NCBI GenBank assembly: GCA_008668235.1
Contig: RQCP01000006.1
Span: forward strand, 1 to 27,595
Length of the DNA: 27,595 nt
Direction of reading: 5' to 3'
Source of the DNA: Collinsella aerofaciens
Lineage (GTDB): Bacteria; Actinomycetota; Coriobacteriia; Coriobacteriales; Coriobacteriaceae
Under the pieces are notes generated by a model, which was not told the origin of the DNA, did not search any database, and saw nothing but the letters and a program-made list of their open reading frames with translations. The position numbers and the translations under genes are program-made. Shown one piece after another: positions 1-7,208 of this stretch (the stretch's first letter is position 1; each line of letters opens with the position of its first letter).

Positions 1-44
1 AAACGGCAGGGCCAGGCGAGCAACTCGTCCGGTCTCGGGCGCAT
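1..44 (-). CDS. Possible start of a gene cut by the left edge (transposase-like position)
   Basis: The minus-strand frame from ATG at 44 reads MRPRPDELLAWPC and continues off the window. It starts directly after the 10-bp hairpin arm at 44-53, which holds an AAGGGG that is too close to the ATG for an ideal ribosome binding site. Its position relative to the 25-bp terminal repeat parallels the gene at 27413, whose start (MNAEDLVLNF) has a loosely similar pattern of acidic residues then Leu-Leu/Val. Only 14 codons are visible, so this is weak. Confidence 0.22.
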   Translation of the reverse strand, partial: MRPRPDELLAWPCR

Positions 45-113
45 CGCCCCTTGCCGGATTCAGATTCGACAAGGGGCGACCATTGTGCAATCGCAAGAAG
101 ATGACGGGGCGGA

Positions 114-138
114 ATGTCAATCCTGGTCTAACAGAGCC
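114..138 (-). repeat. 25-bp terminal-type repeat, left copy (inverse of 27330-27354)
   Basis: Positions 114-134 are an exact reverse complement of 27334-27354 (21 of 21). Extending to 138 and 27330 adds one mismatch and three matches. The two copies point away from each other, so the unique DNA of each putative element lies outside the 27.2-kb core segment. Confidence 0.75.
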
Positions 139-225
139 TTATTATTTGGGCCTCGGAGGGCGGATTTCGCGCTTTTGGTAATGAAATGGGTGCGTGCCAT
201 GTCGTGCGGTAGGCATCGGTGCACA

Positions 226-258
226 GAAAAAGGCCCGGAAGGCAATGCCTTCCGGGCC
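226..258 (-). terminator. Intrinsic terminator of pyruvate kinase
   Basis: A perfect 12-bp stem (232-243 with 247-258) with a 3-base loop is followed, on the minus strand, by five T (231 to 227). It lies about 30 bases after the pyk stop codon, the normal place for its terminator. Confidence 0.92.
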
Positions 259-290
259 CTTTGCAATGCAAGTATGCTTGCAAGTGCGTT

Positions 291-1751
291 TTAGCGCACC
301 TGAGCGACGTAAGCGACGTTGGTCGAGGAGACCTTGTCCTCGAGCTGGACGCTCATGCGGGGATCGCCGGCGGTAGCGACGGTCAGGTCGCCGGCCTCGA
401 CGTAGCCGAGCTCCTTAGCGGTCTCGATCGCCTTGACGATCGTGCCGTTGACGGTGCCCTGGGTAATCTCGGCCTGATGCGGGATAACGCCCCAGTACAT
501 GATCATCTGCTGGACGGCCCACTCGTGGCGGGAGAACGCGCAGATCGGCATGTTGGGACGGAAGTGCGAAATCAGGCGAGCGGTACGACCGGTGGTCGTC
601 GGCACGGTGATGCACTTGGCGCCAACGGTGGTGGCCATGTTCACAGCGGACATACCCACAACGTTGTTAACAACGCGGGTGCCATGAGCGTCGGCCGGAA
701 CCTCGAGCGGAGCGTGGGCCGGGAGGTACTTCTCGGTCTCGAGAGCAATGCTGGCCTGCATCTTGACGGCCTCGACCGGGTACTTACCGGCAGCGGACTC
801 GCCAGAGAGCATAACGGCGTCGGTGCCGTCGTAAATGGCGTTAGCAACGTCGGCAACCTCGGCGCGCGTCGGGCGCGGGTTCTGCTGCATGGAGTCGAGC
901 ATCTGCGTAGCGGTGATAACGGGCTTGTAGGCCGCGTTGCACTTGGCGATGATCTCCTTCTGGATGTGGGGAACGAGCTCGGGCTTGATCTCGATGCCCA
1001 GGTCGCCACGGGCGACCATGATGCCGTCGGAAGCCTCGAGGATCTCGTCGAAGTTCTCGACGCCCAGGGCGCACTCGATCTTCGGGAAGATCGTCACGTG
1101 CTCGCCACCGTTCTCGCGGCAAAGCTCGCGGATGCCGCGGACGGACTCGCCGTCACGGATGAAGGAAGCGGCGATGTAGTCGATGTTCTCGGTCAGGCCA
1201 AAGAGGATGTCCTGACGATCGCGCTCGGTGATGGCGGGCAACGAGATGTTGACGTTGGGCATGTTGACGCCCTTGCGCTCGCCGATCAGGCCGTCGTTCT
1301 TGACGACGCAGGTCATGTCCTGACCGTCGACGGACTCGACCTCGAGGGCAACCAGGCCGTCGTCGATCAGGATAAGGGAGCCCTTCTCGACCTCGGAGGG
1401 CAGAGCCAGGTAGTCGAGGGAGATGTGCTCAGCGGTGCCGTGGAAATCCTCGGACGTGGGCTGAGCGGTGACGACGATCTTGTCGCCGGTCTTGACGGCA
1501 ACCTTCTTGCCATCGACCAAAAGGCCGGTGCGGACCTCGGGGCCCTTGGTGTCGAGCAGGATGCCGACGGGCATACCGAGCTCCTTGGAAATACGGCGGA
1601 CGCGCTCGATGCGACCGTGGTGCTCGTCGTAGGAGCCGTGCGAGAAGTTAAAACGGGCGACGTTCATACCCGCCTTGATCATCTCGCGGATGGTCTCGTC
1701 GCTATCGCAGGCGGGACCCATGGTGCATACAATCTTGGTGCGCTTGTACAT
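291..1751 (-). CDS. pyk: Pyruvate kinase
   Basis: Pyruvate kinase converts phosphoenolpyruvate and ADP to pyruvate and ATP, the last step of glycolysis, in the cytoplasm. The 486-residue product starts MYKRTKIVCTMGPACD, the family's usual N-terminal strand. It carries NFSHG near residue 35, the B-domain substrate entry DTKGPEVRTG, the signature MVARGDLGIE at 245-254 and ITATQMLDSM soon after. The C-terminal allosteric domain is present. Length matches short bacterial enzymes without the extra PEP-utiliser domain. The start is supported by a GGAGGT motif about seven bases upstream. It is transcribed alone, away from the ATPase gene, with a TATAAT box about 65 bases upstream and its own terminator at 226-258. 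No truncation or unusual residue was seen. Confidence 0.98.
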   Translation of the reverse strand: MYKRTKIVCTMGPACDSDETIREMIKAGMNVARFNFSHGSYDEHHGRIERVRRISKELGMPVGILLDTKGPEVRTGLLVDGKKVAVKTGDKIVVTAQPTSEDFHGTAEHISLDYLALPSEVEKGSLILIDDGLVALEVESVDGQDMTCVVKNDGLIGERKGVNMPNVNISLPAITERDRQDILFGLTENIDYIAASFIRDGESVRGIRELCRENGGEHVTIFPKIECALGVENFDEILEASDGIMVARGDLGIEIKPELVPHIQKEIIAKCNAAYKPVITATQMLDSMQQNPRPTRAEVADVANAIYDGTDAVMLSGESAAGKYPVEAVKMQASIALETEKYLPAHAPLEVPADAHGTRVVNNVVGMSAVNMATTVGAKCITVPTTTGRTARLISHFRPNMPICAFSRHEWAVQQMIMYWGVIPHQAEITQGTVNGTIVKAIETAKELGYVEAGDLTVATAGDPRMSVQLEDKVSSTNVAYVAQVR

Positions 1752-1814
1752 TCAGACCTCCATCTGACATCGTCTTGCGCTGATAGATAAACCATAAGAA
1801 ATAAAACTGAGATG

Positions 1815-1820
1815 ATTATA
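1815..1820 (-). promoter_or_regulatory. Consensus -10 box of pyk
   Basis: On the minus strand this reads TATAAT, a perfect -10 hexamer, about 64 bases before the pyk start. No good -35 hexamer sits 16-18 bases upstream; the nearest T-rich stretch is too far away. The rest of the 440-base gap between pyk and the ATPase gene is AT-rich and shows no gene I can support. Confidence 0.5.
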
Positions 1821-2044
1821 ACGAAATGGCGACCGAATACCCCAAAAAATCGACCGTATGCCGAATTAGAAGTTCATTTTTTGCGAAAAAACGGTATATG
1901 AAAAATCTTTACCAACCGTTCTAACCGCTGCTATCTGGGCGATATTTTAGTTTGGCGGCGCACCGAAGAAAAAACGTTTTATCAATGTTGAGCATCATAC
2001 GGTCTGCATCGTTGTTTATGGACCATATTTCCAAATGGATTGTT

Positions 2045-2074
2045 TTGGCTAGACGCGTTGCTTTGGGGTACCAT
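2045..2074 (+). promoter_or_regulatory. Possible promoter of the P-type ATPase
   Basis: TTGGCT (2045-2050) and TACCAT (2069-2074) are 18 bases apart, an acceptable sigma-70-type spacing. Transcription would start near 2081 and give a leader of about 110 bases that contains the hairpin at 2129-2182. Both hexamers are imperfect, so this is tentative. Confidence 0.3.
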
Positions 2075-2128
2075 AGCTCCACTATCAACTGCCGCTCAGC
2101 ACGGCAGCCTTGATGAGCCCTTGCCCTT

Positions 2129-2182
2129 CTCCTGGGAATTATGATCGGGCATCAATCTGCTGAGTGGCCCGAATCCCAGGAG
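2129..2182 (+). promoter_or_regulatory. Leader hairpin that buries the ATPase ribosome binding site
   Basis: CTCCTGGGA (2129-2137) pairs with TCCCAGGAG (2174-2182), and inside it TCGGGC (2145-2150) pairs with GCCCGA (2167-2172). The 3' arm is part of the AGGAGGGG ribosome binding site of the ATPase that starts at 2193. A folded leader would therefore hide the site. This is the geometry of translational control, but I recognise no known riboswitch class. Confidence 0.5.
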
Positions 2183-2192
2183 GGGACTCTAT

Positions 2193-4874
2193 ATGCAAAA
2201 GGAATACCTGTCCGCCGCGGCGGAGGTACTCAGCGACCAAGGTGTCGATGAGAACCTCGGCCTGAGCAGCGACGAGGCGTCGTCGCGCCTCGCCAAGACA
2301 GGCCCTAACAAGCTTGAGGAAGCCGAGAAGACGCCGTTGTGGAAGCGCTTCTTTGAGCAGATGGCCGACCCCATGGTCATCATGCTGATCGTTGCCGCCG
2401 TCATCAGTGCACTCACGGGCATGGTCAAGGGCGAGGCGGACTTTGCCGATGTCGCCATCATCATGTTCGTCGTTATCGTCAACTCGGTGCTGGGCGTGGT
2501 CCAGGAGGCTAAAAGCGAGGAAGCTCTCGAGGCATTGCAGGAGATGAGCGCCGCGCAGTCCAAGGTTCTGCGCGACGGCAAGCTCGTGCACCTGCCGAGC
2601 GCCGAGCTCGTGCCCGGCGATGTGATCATGCTCGAGGCGGGCGACTCCGTCCCGGCCGACTGCCGTGTGCTCGAGAGCGCCACGATGAAGATCGAGGAGG
2701 CCGCCCTTACCGGCGAGTCCGTGCCCGTCGAGAAGCATGCCAACGTCATTGAGCTCGCCGCCGGCACCGACGACGTGCCGCTCGGCGACCGCAAGAACAT
2801 GTGCTACATGGGTTCCACCGTGGTATACGGCCGCGGTCGCGCCGTCGTGGTCGGCACCGGTATGAACACCGAGATGGGCAAGATCGCCGGCGCCCTGGCC
2901 GAGGCCAAGGAAGAGCTCACGCCGCTGCAGGTGAAGCTCGCCGAGCTCAGCCGCATCCTTACCATCATGGTTATCGTCATCTGCGTCGTCATCTTTGGCG
3001 TCGACATCATCCGCCACGGCGTGGGCAACGTTCTCACCGATCCGACCGCGCTGCTCGACACCTTTATGGTCGCTGTCTCGCTTGCCGTCGCCGCCATCCC
3101 CGAGGGCCTGGTTGCCGTCGTGACCATCGTGCTGTCGCTCGGCGTGACCAAGATGGCCAAGCGTCAGGCGATTATCCGCAAGCTCTCTGCCGTCGAGACC
3201 CTTGGCTGCACGCAGACCATCTGCTCCGACAAGACCGGTACCCTCACCCAGAACAAGATGACCGTCGTCAAGCACGAGCTCGCTGCGCCTAAGGAGAAGT
3301 TCCTGGCCGGCATGGCTCTGTGCTCCGACGCCCAGTGGGACGAGGAGCTGGGCGAGGCCGTGGGTGAGCCGACCGAGTGTGCGCTCGTCAACGATGCCGG
3401 CAAGGCGGGGCTCACTGGCCTGACTGCCGAGCATCCGCGCGTGGGCGAGGCCCCGTTTGACTCGGGCCGCAAGATGATGTCCGTGGTCGTCGAGACCCTG
3501 GACGGCGAGTATGAGCAGTACACCAAGGGCGCGCCCGACGTGGTGATCGGCCTGTGCACCCATATCTACGAGGGCGACAAGGTCGTTCCGCTGACCGAGG
3601 AGCGTCGCGCCGAGCTCGTGGCCGCCAACAAGGCCATGGCCGACGAGGCCCTGCGCGTGCTGGCGCTGGCAAGCCGCACCTACACCGAGGTCCCGGCCGA
3701 CTGCAGCCCCGCTGCGCTCGAGCACGACCTGGTCTTCTGCGGCCTGTCCGGCATGATTGACCCGGTCCGCCCCGAGGTCGCCGACGCCATCCGCGAGGCC
3801 CATGATGCCGGTATCCGCACCGTCATGATTACGGGCGACCACATCGACACCGCCGTGGCCATCGCCAAGCAGCTGGGTATCGTCACCGATCGCAGCCAGG
3901 CCATCACGGGCGCCGACCTCGACCGCATGAGCGACGAGGAACTCGACGCGCACATCGAGGACTACGGCGTGTACGCTCGCGTTCAGCCCGAGCACAAGAC
4001 CCGCATCGTCGAGGCTTGGAAGTCGCGCGACCAGATCGTGGCCATGACGGGCGACGGCGTCAACGACGCCCCGTCCATCAAGCGCGCCGACATCGGCGTT
4101 GGCATGGGCATCACCGGTACCGACGTCACCAAGAACGTCGCCGACATGGTGCTTGCCGATGACAACTTCGCCACCATCATCGGTGCCTGCGAAGAGGGCC
4201 GTCGCATCTACGACAACATCCGCAAGGTCATCCAGTTCCTGCTTTCGGCAAACCTTGCCGAGGTCTTCTCGGTGTTTATCGCCACGCTCATCGGCTTTAC
4301 CATCTTCCAGCCGGTGCAGCTGCTGTGGGTGAACCTGGTTACCGACTGTTTCCCCGCGCTCGCGCTGGGCATGGAGGACGCCGAGGGCGACATTATGAAG
4401 CGCAAGCCGCGCAACGCTAAGGACGGTGTCTTCGCCGGACATATGGGTCTGGACTGCGTGGTCCAGGGTCTGATCATCACCGTGCTGGTGCTGGCGAGCT
4501 TCTTTGTGGGCGTGTACTTTGACATGGGCTACATTCACATCGCTGATATGATCGCCGGCAATGCCGACGAGGAAGGCGTGATGATGGCGTTCATCACGCT
4601 CAACATGGTCGAGATTTTCCACTGCTTCAATATGCGCAGCCGTCGTGCGTCGCTGTTCACCATGAAGAAGCAGAACAAGTGGCTGTGGGCTTCCGCTGCG
4701 CTGGCGCTGGTGCTGACGGTGATCGTGACCGTACAGCCGACGCTTGCCGAGATGTTCTTTGGCCCTGTGACGCTTGAGCTCAAGGGCGTTCTTGCCGCGC
4801 TGGGCCTGGCCTTCCTGATCATCCCGCTGATGGAGATCTACAAGGCGATCATGCGCGCGGTCGAGAAGGAGTAA
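2193..4874 (+). CDS. Cation-transporting P-type ATPase, Ca2+ (P2A) type
   Basis: A membrane pump that uses ATP to move a cation, most likely Ca2+, out of the cytoplasm. The 893-residue protein has the actuator motif TGES at 173-176, PEGL in membrane helix 4 at 303-306, the phosphorylated aspartate D346 in DKTGTLT, and the hinge motif TGDGVNDAP around 619-627. Helices 1-4 lie near 59-75, 83-103, 250-275 and 290-320, and helices 5-10 near 675-885. Polar residues that form the Ca2+ sites in the SERCA branch are kept: N687 and E690 in helix 5 and N714, T717, D718 in helix 6. A strong AGGAGGGG precedes the ATG, but it can be sequestered by the hairpin at 2129-2182. Mn2+ transport is possible, since the branch includes Ca2+/Mn2+ pumps. 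Confidence 0.93.
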   Translation: MQKEYLSAAAEVLSDQGVDENLGLSSDEASSRLAKTGPNKLEEAEKTPLWKRFFEQMADPMVIMLIVAAVISALTGMVKGEADFADVAIIMFVVIVNSVLGVVQEAKSEEALEALQEMSAAQSKVLRDGKLVHLPSAELVPGDVIMLEAGDSVPADCRVLESATMKIEEAALTGESVPVEKHANVIELAAGTDDVPLGDRKNMCYMGSTVVYGRGRAVVVGTGMNTEMGKIAGALAEAKEELTPLQVKLAELSRILTIMVIVICVVIFGVDIIRHGVGNVLTDPTALLDTFMVAVSLAVAAIPEGLVAVVTIVLSLGVTKMAKRQAIIRKLSAVETLGCTQTICSDKTGTLTQNKMTVVKHELAAPKEKFLAGMALCSDAQWDEELGEAVGEPTECALVNDAGKAGLTGLTAEHPRVGEAPFDSGRKMMSVVVETLDGEYEQYTKGAPDVVIGLCTHIYEGDKVVPLTEERRAELVAANKAMADEALRVLALASRTYTEVPADCSPAALEHDLVFCGLSGMIDPVRPEVADAIREAHDAGIRTVMITGDHIDTAVAIAKQLGIVTDRSQAITGADLDRMSDEELDAHIEDYGVYARVQPEHKTRIVEAWKSRDQIVAMTGDGVNDAPSIKRADIGVGMGITGTDVTKNVADMVLADDNFATIIGACEEGRRIYDNIRKVIQFLLSANLAEVFSVFIATLIGFTIFQPVQLLWVNLVTDCFPALALGMEDAEGDIMKRKPRNAKDGVFAGHMGLDCVVQGLIITVLVLASFFVGVYFDMGYIHIADMIAGNADEEGVMMAFITLNMVEIFHCFNMRSRRASLFTMKKQNKWLWASAALALVLTVIVTVQPTLAEMFFGPVTLELKGVLAALGLAFLIIPLMEIYKAIMRAVEKE

Positions 4875-4886
4875 GTTAACCTGTCC

Positions 4887-4975
4887 GGGCCCGCCCCTGC
4901 GTGTTTTCTTCTTCGCTGGTCCTCGCGCTTCGCGCTGCGGGATCGCTCGGAAGAAAACACTCCCGGGGTGGGCCC
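4887..4975. repeat. 89-base nested inverted repeat
   Basis: An outer 11-bp stem (4887-4897 with 4965-4975, one G-T pair) encloses a second perfect 11-bp stem (4901-4911 with 4950-4960), and the centre contains a further GCGC-TTC-GCGC hairpin. It lies between the ATPase stop and the true terminator at 5036-5069 and has no T-tract of its own. It looks like a dispersed intergenic palindromic element, but only this one copy is in the window. Confidence 0.65.
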
Positions 4976-5035
4976 TACGGTATCCTTGCTGGCTTTACTC
5001 CCGCGCGGATGAAAAAGGGTTGAGGGAAAGTTTGT

Positions 5036-5069
5036 GAGCTGGTCGGGCTTTGCCCGGCCAGCTCTTTTT
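5036..5069 (+). terminator. Intrinsic terminator after the ATPase gene
   Basis: A 13-bp stem (5036-5048 with 5052-5064, one G-T pair) with loop TTT is followed by TTTTT at 5065-5069. It lies 160 bases after the ATPase stop and 49 bases before rsgA, so the two genes are separately transcribed. It also shows that the open frame upstream of 5118 is not coding. Confidence 0.9.
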
Positions 5070-5117
5070 GATTTAAAATACCTGCTCAGTTGTGATTTAT
5101 GGTGCTGGGAGGCGCTT

Positions 5118-6296
5118 GTGGGCAAGGCTAAGGCGAAGAAAAAGACGACGGGGGCGCGGGCTAAGCGCGATCGTCGTCGGAAGCTTGCGACCGAGGCTCC
5201 CGCGTCTGCCGAGGAGTTGCTGGCAAGCGTGCCGGGACTTGACGCGCTGCAGGATGTCCCGGCGTTTGATGACCTGCCGGTCGATGGGGCTCAGCGGGCG
5301 GCATTTGACGACTTTTGCGCACATGCTGAGGAGCCCGAGCAGATGCAGCTTGGCGCCGTGGTGCGCTTAGATCGCGGGTTTCCGCTGGTGGCGACTGCCG
5401 ACGATACCTTCCGCGCCGAGCATGCCGTGGGGTTTGCCAAGTCGCGCGGCGAGGATGAGGTCCTGCTGCCTGCCGTGGGCGACCGTGTGGCGGTGCGCCG
5501 CGCTCCCGGGCACGATATGGGCGTGATTGAGTGCGTGCTGCCGCGCCGTACGAGCTTTGAGCGTTGGCGCGGCCGTGCCCGCGGAGAGCGTCAGGTGCTC
5601 TGCTCCAACGTGGATAGCGTGCTAATCGTGCAGGCGCTCGGTGCCGGTGAGGTGCTGCTCGACCGCGTGGCGCGCTCGCTGGTGTTGGCGCTCGACTGCG
5701 ATGCCGAGCCGGTGGTGGTGCTCACCAAAGCTGACCGCTGCGATGCCGAGGAGCTCGAGCGCGATCTGGACCGCGTGCGCCGCCTGGTGGGTCCGGACGT
5801 GCGCGTGATCGTTACGTCCTCTGCCGAGGGCCGCGGCCTAGACGAGGTCCGTGCCTGCGTGCCTGCCGGGAGCTGCGCCATGATTCTGGGCGAGTCTGGT
5901 GCCGGCAAGTCGACGCTGCTCAATGCACTGCTGGGCCACGATACGTTGGCGACCGGCGGTGTGCGCGAACGCGACGACCAGGGCCGTCACACTACCGTCG
6001 CGCGCGTGATGGTGGCGCTGCCGGGCGACGCCGGTGTGATCGCCGATGCCCCGGGCCTGCGCAGCCTACCGCTCGTGGGTCACGAGCGGGGTCTGGCGCG
6101 CGCCTTCCCCGAGATTGTTGAGGCATCGCGCGCGTGCCGGTTTGGCGATTGCACACATACCCATGAGCCGGGTTGCGCCGTTCGCGAGGCCGAGGACGCC
6201 GGGCAGATCGACAGTCTGCGTCTGGAAACGTTCCAAAACTTGGCGTCATCCATGCGCGTGAGCGCTCAAATGCTCGATCCCGATGTCCATCTGTAA
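5118..6296 (+). CDS. rsgA: Small ribosomal subunit assembly GTPase RsgA
   Basis: RsgA (YjeQ) is a GTPase that checks and matures the 30S ribosomal subunit. The protein has the family's circularly permuted G-domain order: the G4-type TKAD at 203-206 comes first, then the P-loop GESGAGKST with K264, then DAPG at 310-313. An OB-fold precedes this, and a C-terminal zinc knuckle follows, with C340, C345, H347 and C353. The open frame extends up to 5034, but that part runs through the terminator at 5036-5069. I therefore chose GTG at 5118, which has GGGAGG five bases upstream, giving 392 residues. The first 30 residues are very rich in Lys and Arg, fitting RNA contact. Confidence 0.96.
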   Translation: MGKAKAKKKTTGARAKRDRRRKLATEAPASAEELLASVPGLDALQDVPAFDDLPVDGAQRAAFDDFCAHAEEPEQMQLGAVVRLDRGFPLVATADDTFRAEHAVGFAKSRGEDEVLLPAVGDRVAVRRAPGHDMGVIECVLPRRTSFERWRGRARGERQVLCSNVDSVLIVQALGAGEVLLDRVARSLVLALDCDAEPVVVLTKADRCDAEELERDLDRVRRLVGPDVRVIVTSSAEGRGLDEVRACVPAGSCAMILGESGAGKSTLLNALLGHDTLATGGVRERDDQGRHTTVARVMVALPGDAGVIADAPGLRSLPLVGHERGLARAFPEIVEASRACRFGDCTHTHEPGCAVREAEDAGQIDSLRLETFQNLASSMRVSAQMLDPDVHL

Positions 6297-6314
6297 TTGA
6301 TTTTTCCTATGACA

Positions 6315-6348
6315 GCCGTCTCCCAACTGTTCGGGAGACGGCTTTTTT
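6315..6348 (+). terminator. Intrinsic terminator after rsgA
   Basis: A perfect 10-bp stem, GCCGTCTCCC (6315-6324) with GGGAGACGGC (6333-6342), is followed by six T. It closes the rsgA transcript and separates it from the pilus operon. Confidence 0.93.
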
Positions 6349-6386
6349 GCTGCGGAAAAGCCTCGAAATATGCAGTTTGCTGACGT

Positions 6387-6451
6387 GCTGACCAAAACCT
6401 TGCCACGAGCTTGACGGGCTGGTCAGCTTTTGGTTAGCGATTGGTTTGACA
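6387..6451 (+). promoter_or_regulatory. Candidate control region of the pilus operon
   Basis: GCTGACC (6387-6393) and GGTCAGC (6421-6427) form a perfect 7-bp inverted repeat. TTGACG occurs at 6411-6416 and TTGACA at 6446-6451. Neither has a convincing -10 hexamer at 16-18 bases, which would fit a regulator-dependent promoter. The gap 6349-6548 holds nothing else I can name. Confidence 0.3.
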
Positions 6452-6548
6452 TCGAAAACCAAGATCGCGATTGCGCCGCTTTGCACTCTGACCGCCCAGA
6501 CAATGGTGGTACGGGCATTCGCCCGGCACTGCCATGAGAGGAGCGGCC

Positions 6549-7208
6549 GTGAACAAGAGCAAGCGCATCGCCATCAGTCTGGTCGCGGGCGTGCTCGCTG
6601 CTCTGCTCTGCATGGTTTACGGCTCGTCGATCCGCTCGCAAGCCGAACAGGTCCAGGCTGAGACCTTGGCCAAGTATGGTGGCGATCGCGTCGAGGTATG
6701 CGTCGCGGCGCGCGATATCGATGTGGGCGAGACCCTCGATGAGACCAATGTCATAACCCAGGAATGGCTGACGAGTTTGCTGCCGCGTGACGCGGCGACC
6801 GAGCTGCGCCAGGTACGCGGCGACGTGACGACTTCACGTATTCCCAAAAACGCCGTGATCTGCAATGTCTACACCAAGGCCGAGAGCCACAAGCTCGAGG
6901 TGCCTAAGGGCAAGGTCGCCGTTTCGGTGGCGGTCGATGCCGAGCACTCGGTCGGCGGTGCCACGGGCGTGGGCAGCTATGTGGACGTGTACGTGCAAAA
7001 AGATGGCGTAACCGATCGACTGTGCGGCGCGCACGTGATCGATACCAGTGAGAATTCCGGTGCCACGCGCGAGGGCAAGATCGAATGGGTGACGCTGGCG
7101 GCTGACCCCGAAGACGTCAAGGAACTGCTGGGAGCCTCGGGCAAGGGAACGGTCAGCTTGACGATTCCCGCCACGGCGCGCGGCAAAAAGAGCGGAGGCG
7201 ACGAGTGA
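6549..7208 (+). CDS. cpaB: Flp pilus assembly protein CpaB/RcpC
   Basis: First gene of the Tad locus. CpaB-family proteins are membrane-anchored, extracytoplasmic factors for Flp pilus assembly. The 219-residue product has one N-terminal membrane segment (about 7-24), then a SAF domain near residues 42-105 (CVAARDIDVGETLDETNVI is typical), then the RcpC/CpaB domain with VAVSVAVDAEHSVGG and a VGSYVDVYV strand. An ATG at 6534 is in frame but lacks a ribosome binding site; that ATG itself sits beside AGAGGAG (6537-6543), which serves the GTG at 6549, so I start there. It is followed by tadZ with a one-base stop-start overlap, implying coupled translation. In two-membrane bacteria CpaB interacts with the secretin; no secretin gene is seen here. 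Confidence 0.9.
   Translation: MNKSKRIAISLVAGVLAALLCMVYGSSIRSQAEQVQAETLAKYGGDRVEVCVAARDIDVGETLDETNVITQEWLTSLLPRDAATELRQVRGDVTTSRIPKNAVICNVYTKAESHKLEVPKGKVAVSVAVDAEHSVGGATGVGSYVDVYVQKDGVTDRLCGAHVIDTSENSGATREGKIEWVTLAADPEDVKELLGASGKGTVSLTIPATARGKKSGGDE

Larger units (their letters stand above)
1..138 (-). mobile_element. End of an insertion-sequence-like element running off the left edge
   Basis: On the minus strand the sequence from 138 downward starts with GGCTCTGTTAGACC and continues for 25 bases (138 to 114) that match the + strand at 27330-27354 with one mismatch. A GG-starting terminal repeat of about 25 bp followed by a gene start is the usual form of an insertion-sequence end. The element would lie to the left, outside the window. 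Inside it a perfect 10-bp inverted repeat (44-53 with 70-79) precedes a possible minus-strand ATG at 44. The family is not established. The other end and any target duplication are out of view. Confidence 0.4.

Noticed and set aside
85..294. 69-codon + strand frame at the left end
   Set aside because: It runs through the putative insertion-sequence end and the pyk terminator hairpin, lacks a ribosome binding site and has no recognisable content.
219..1790. Long open frame on the + strand across the pyruvate kinase gene
   Set aside because: It is the antisense shadow of pyk; the composition (Asp-, Gly-, Leu- and Val-rich) has no domain sense and pyk is certain.
2080..2192. Known Mn2+ (yybP-ykoY) or Mg2+ riboswitch before the ATPase gene
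   Set aside because: I could not find the conserved loop sequences of these classes; only a simple nested hairpin is visible.
1752..2192. Small genes in the 440-base gap between pyk and the ATPase gene
   Set aside because: Several short frames exist, but none has both a ribosome binding site and a plausible protein.
2139..4622. 827-codon open frame on the minus strand opposite the ATPase gene
   Set aside because: Rich in His-Asp-Gly repeats typical of antisense frames in GC-rich genes; no ribosome binding site or domain, and the ATPase frame carries every expected motif.
5034..5117. N-terminal extension of RsgA by 28 codons
   Set aside because: The extension is the terminator hairpin and its T-tract (5036-5069); the GTG at 5118 has a good ribosome binding site.
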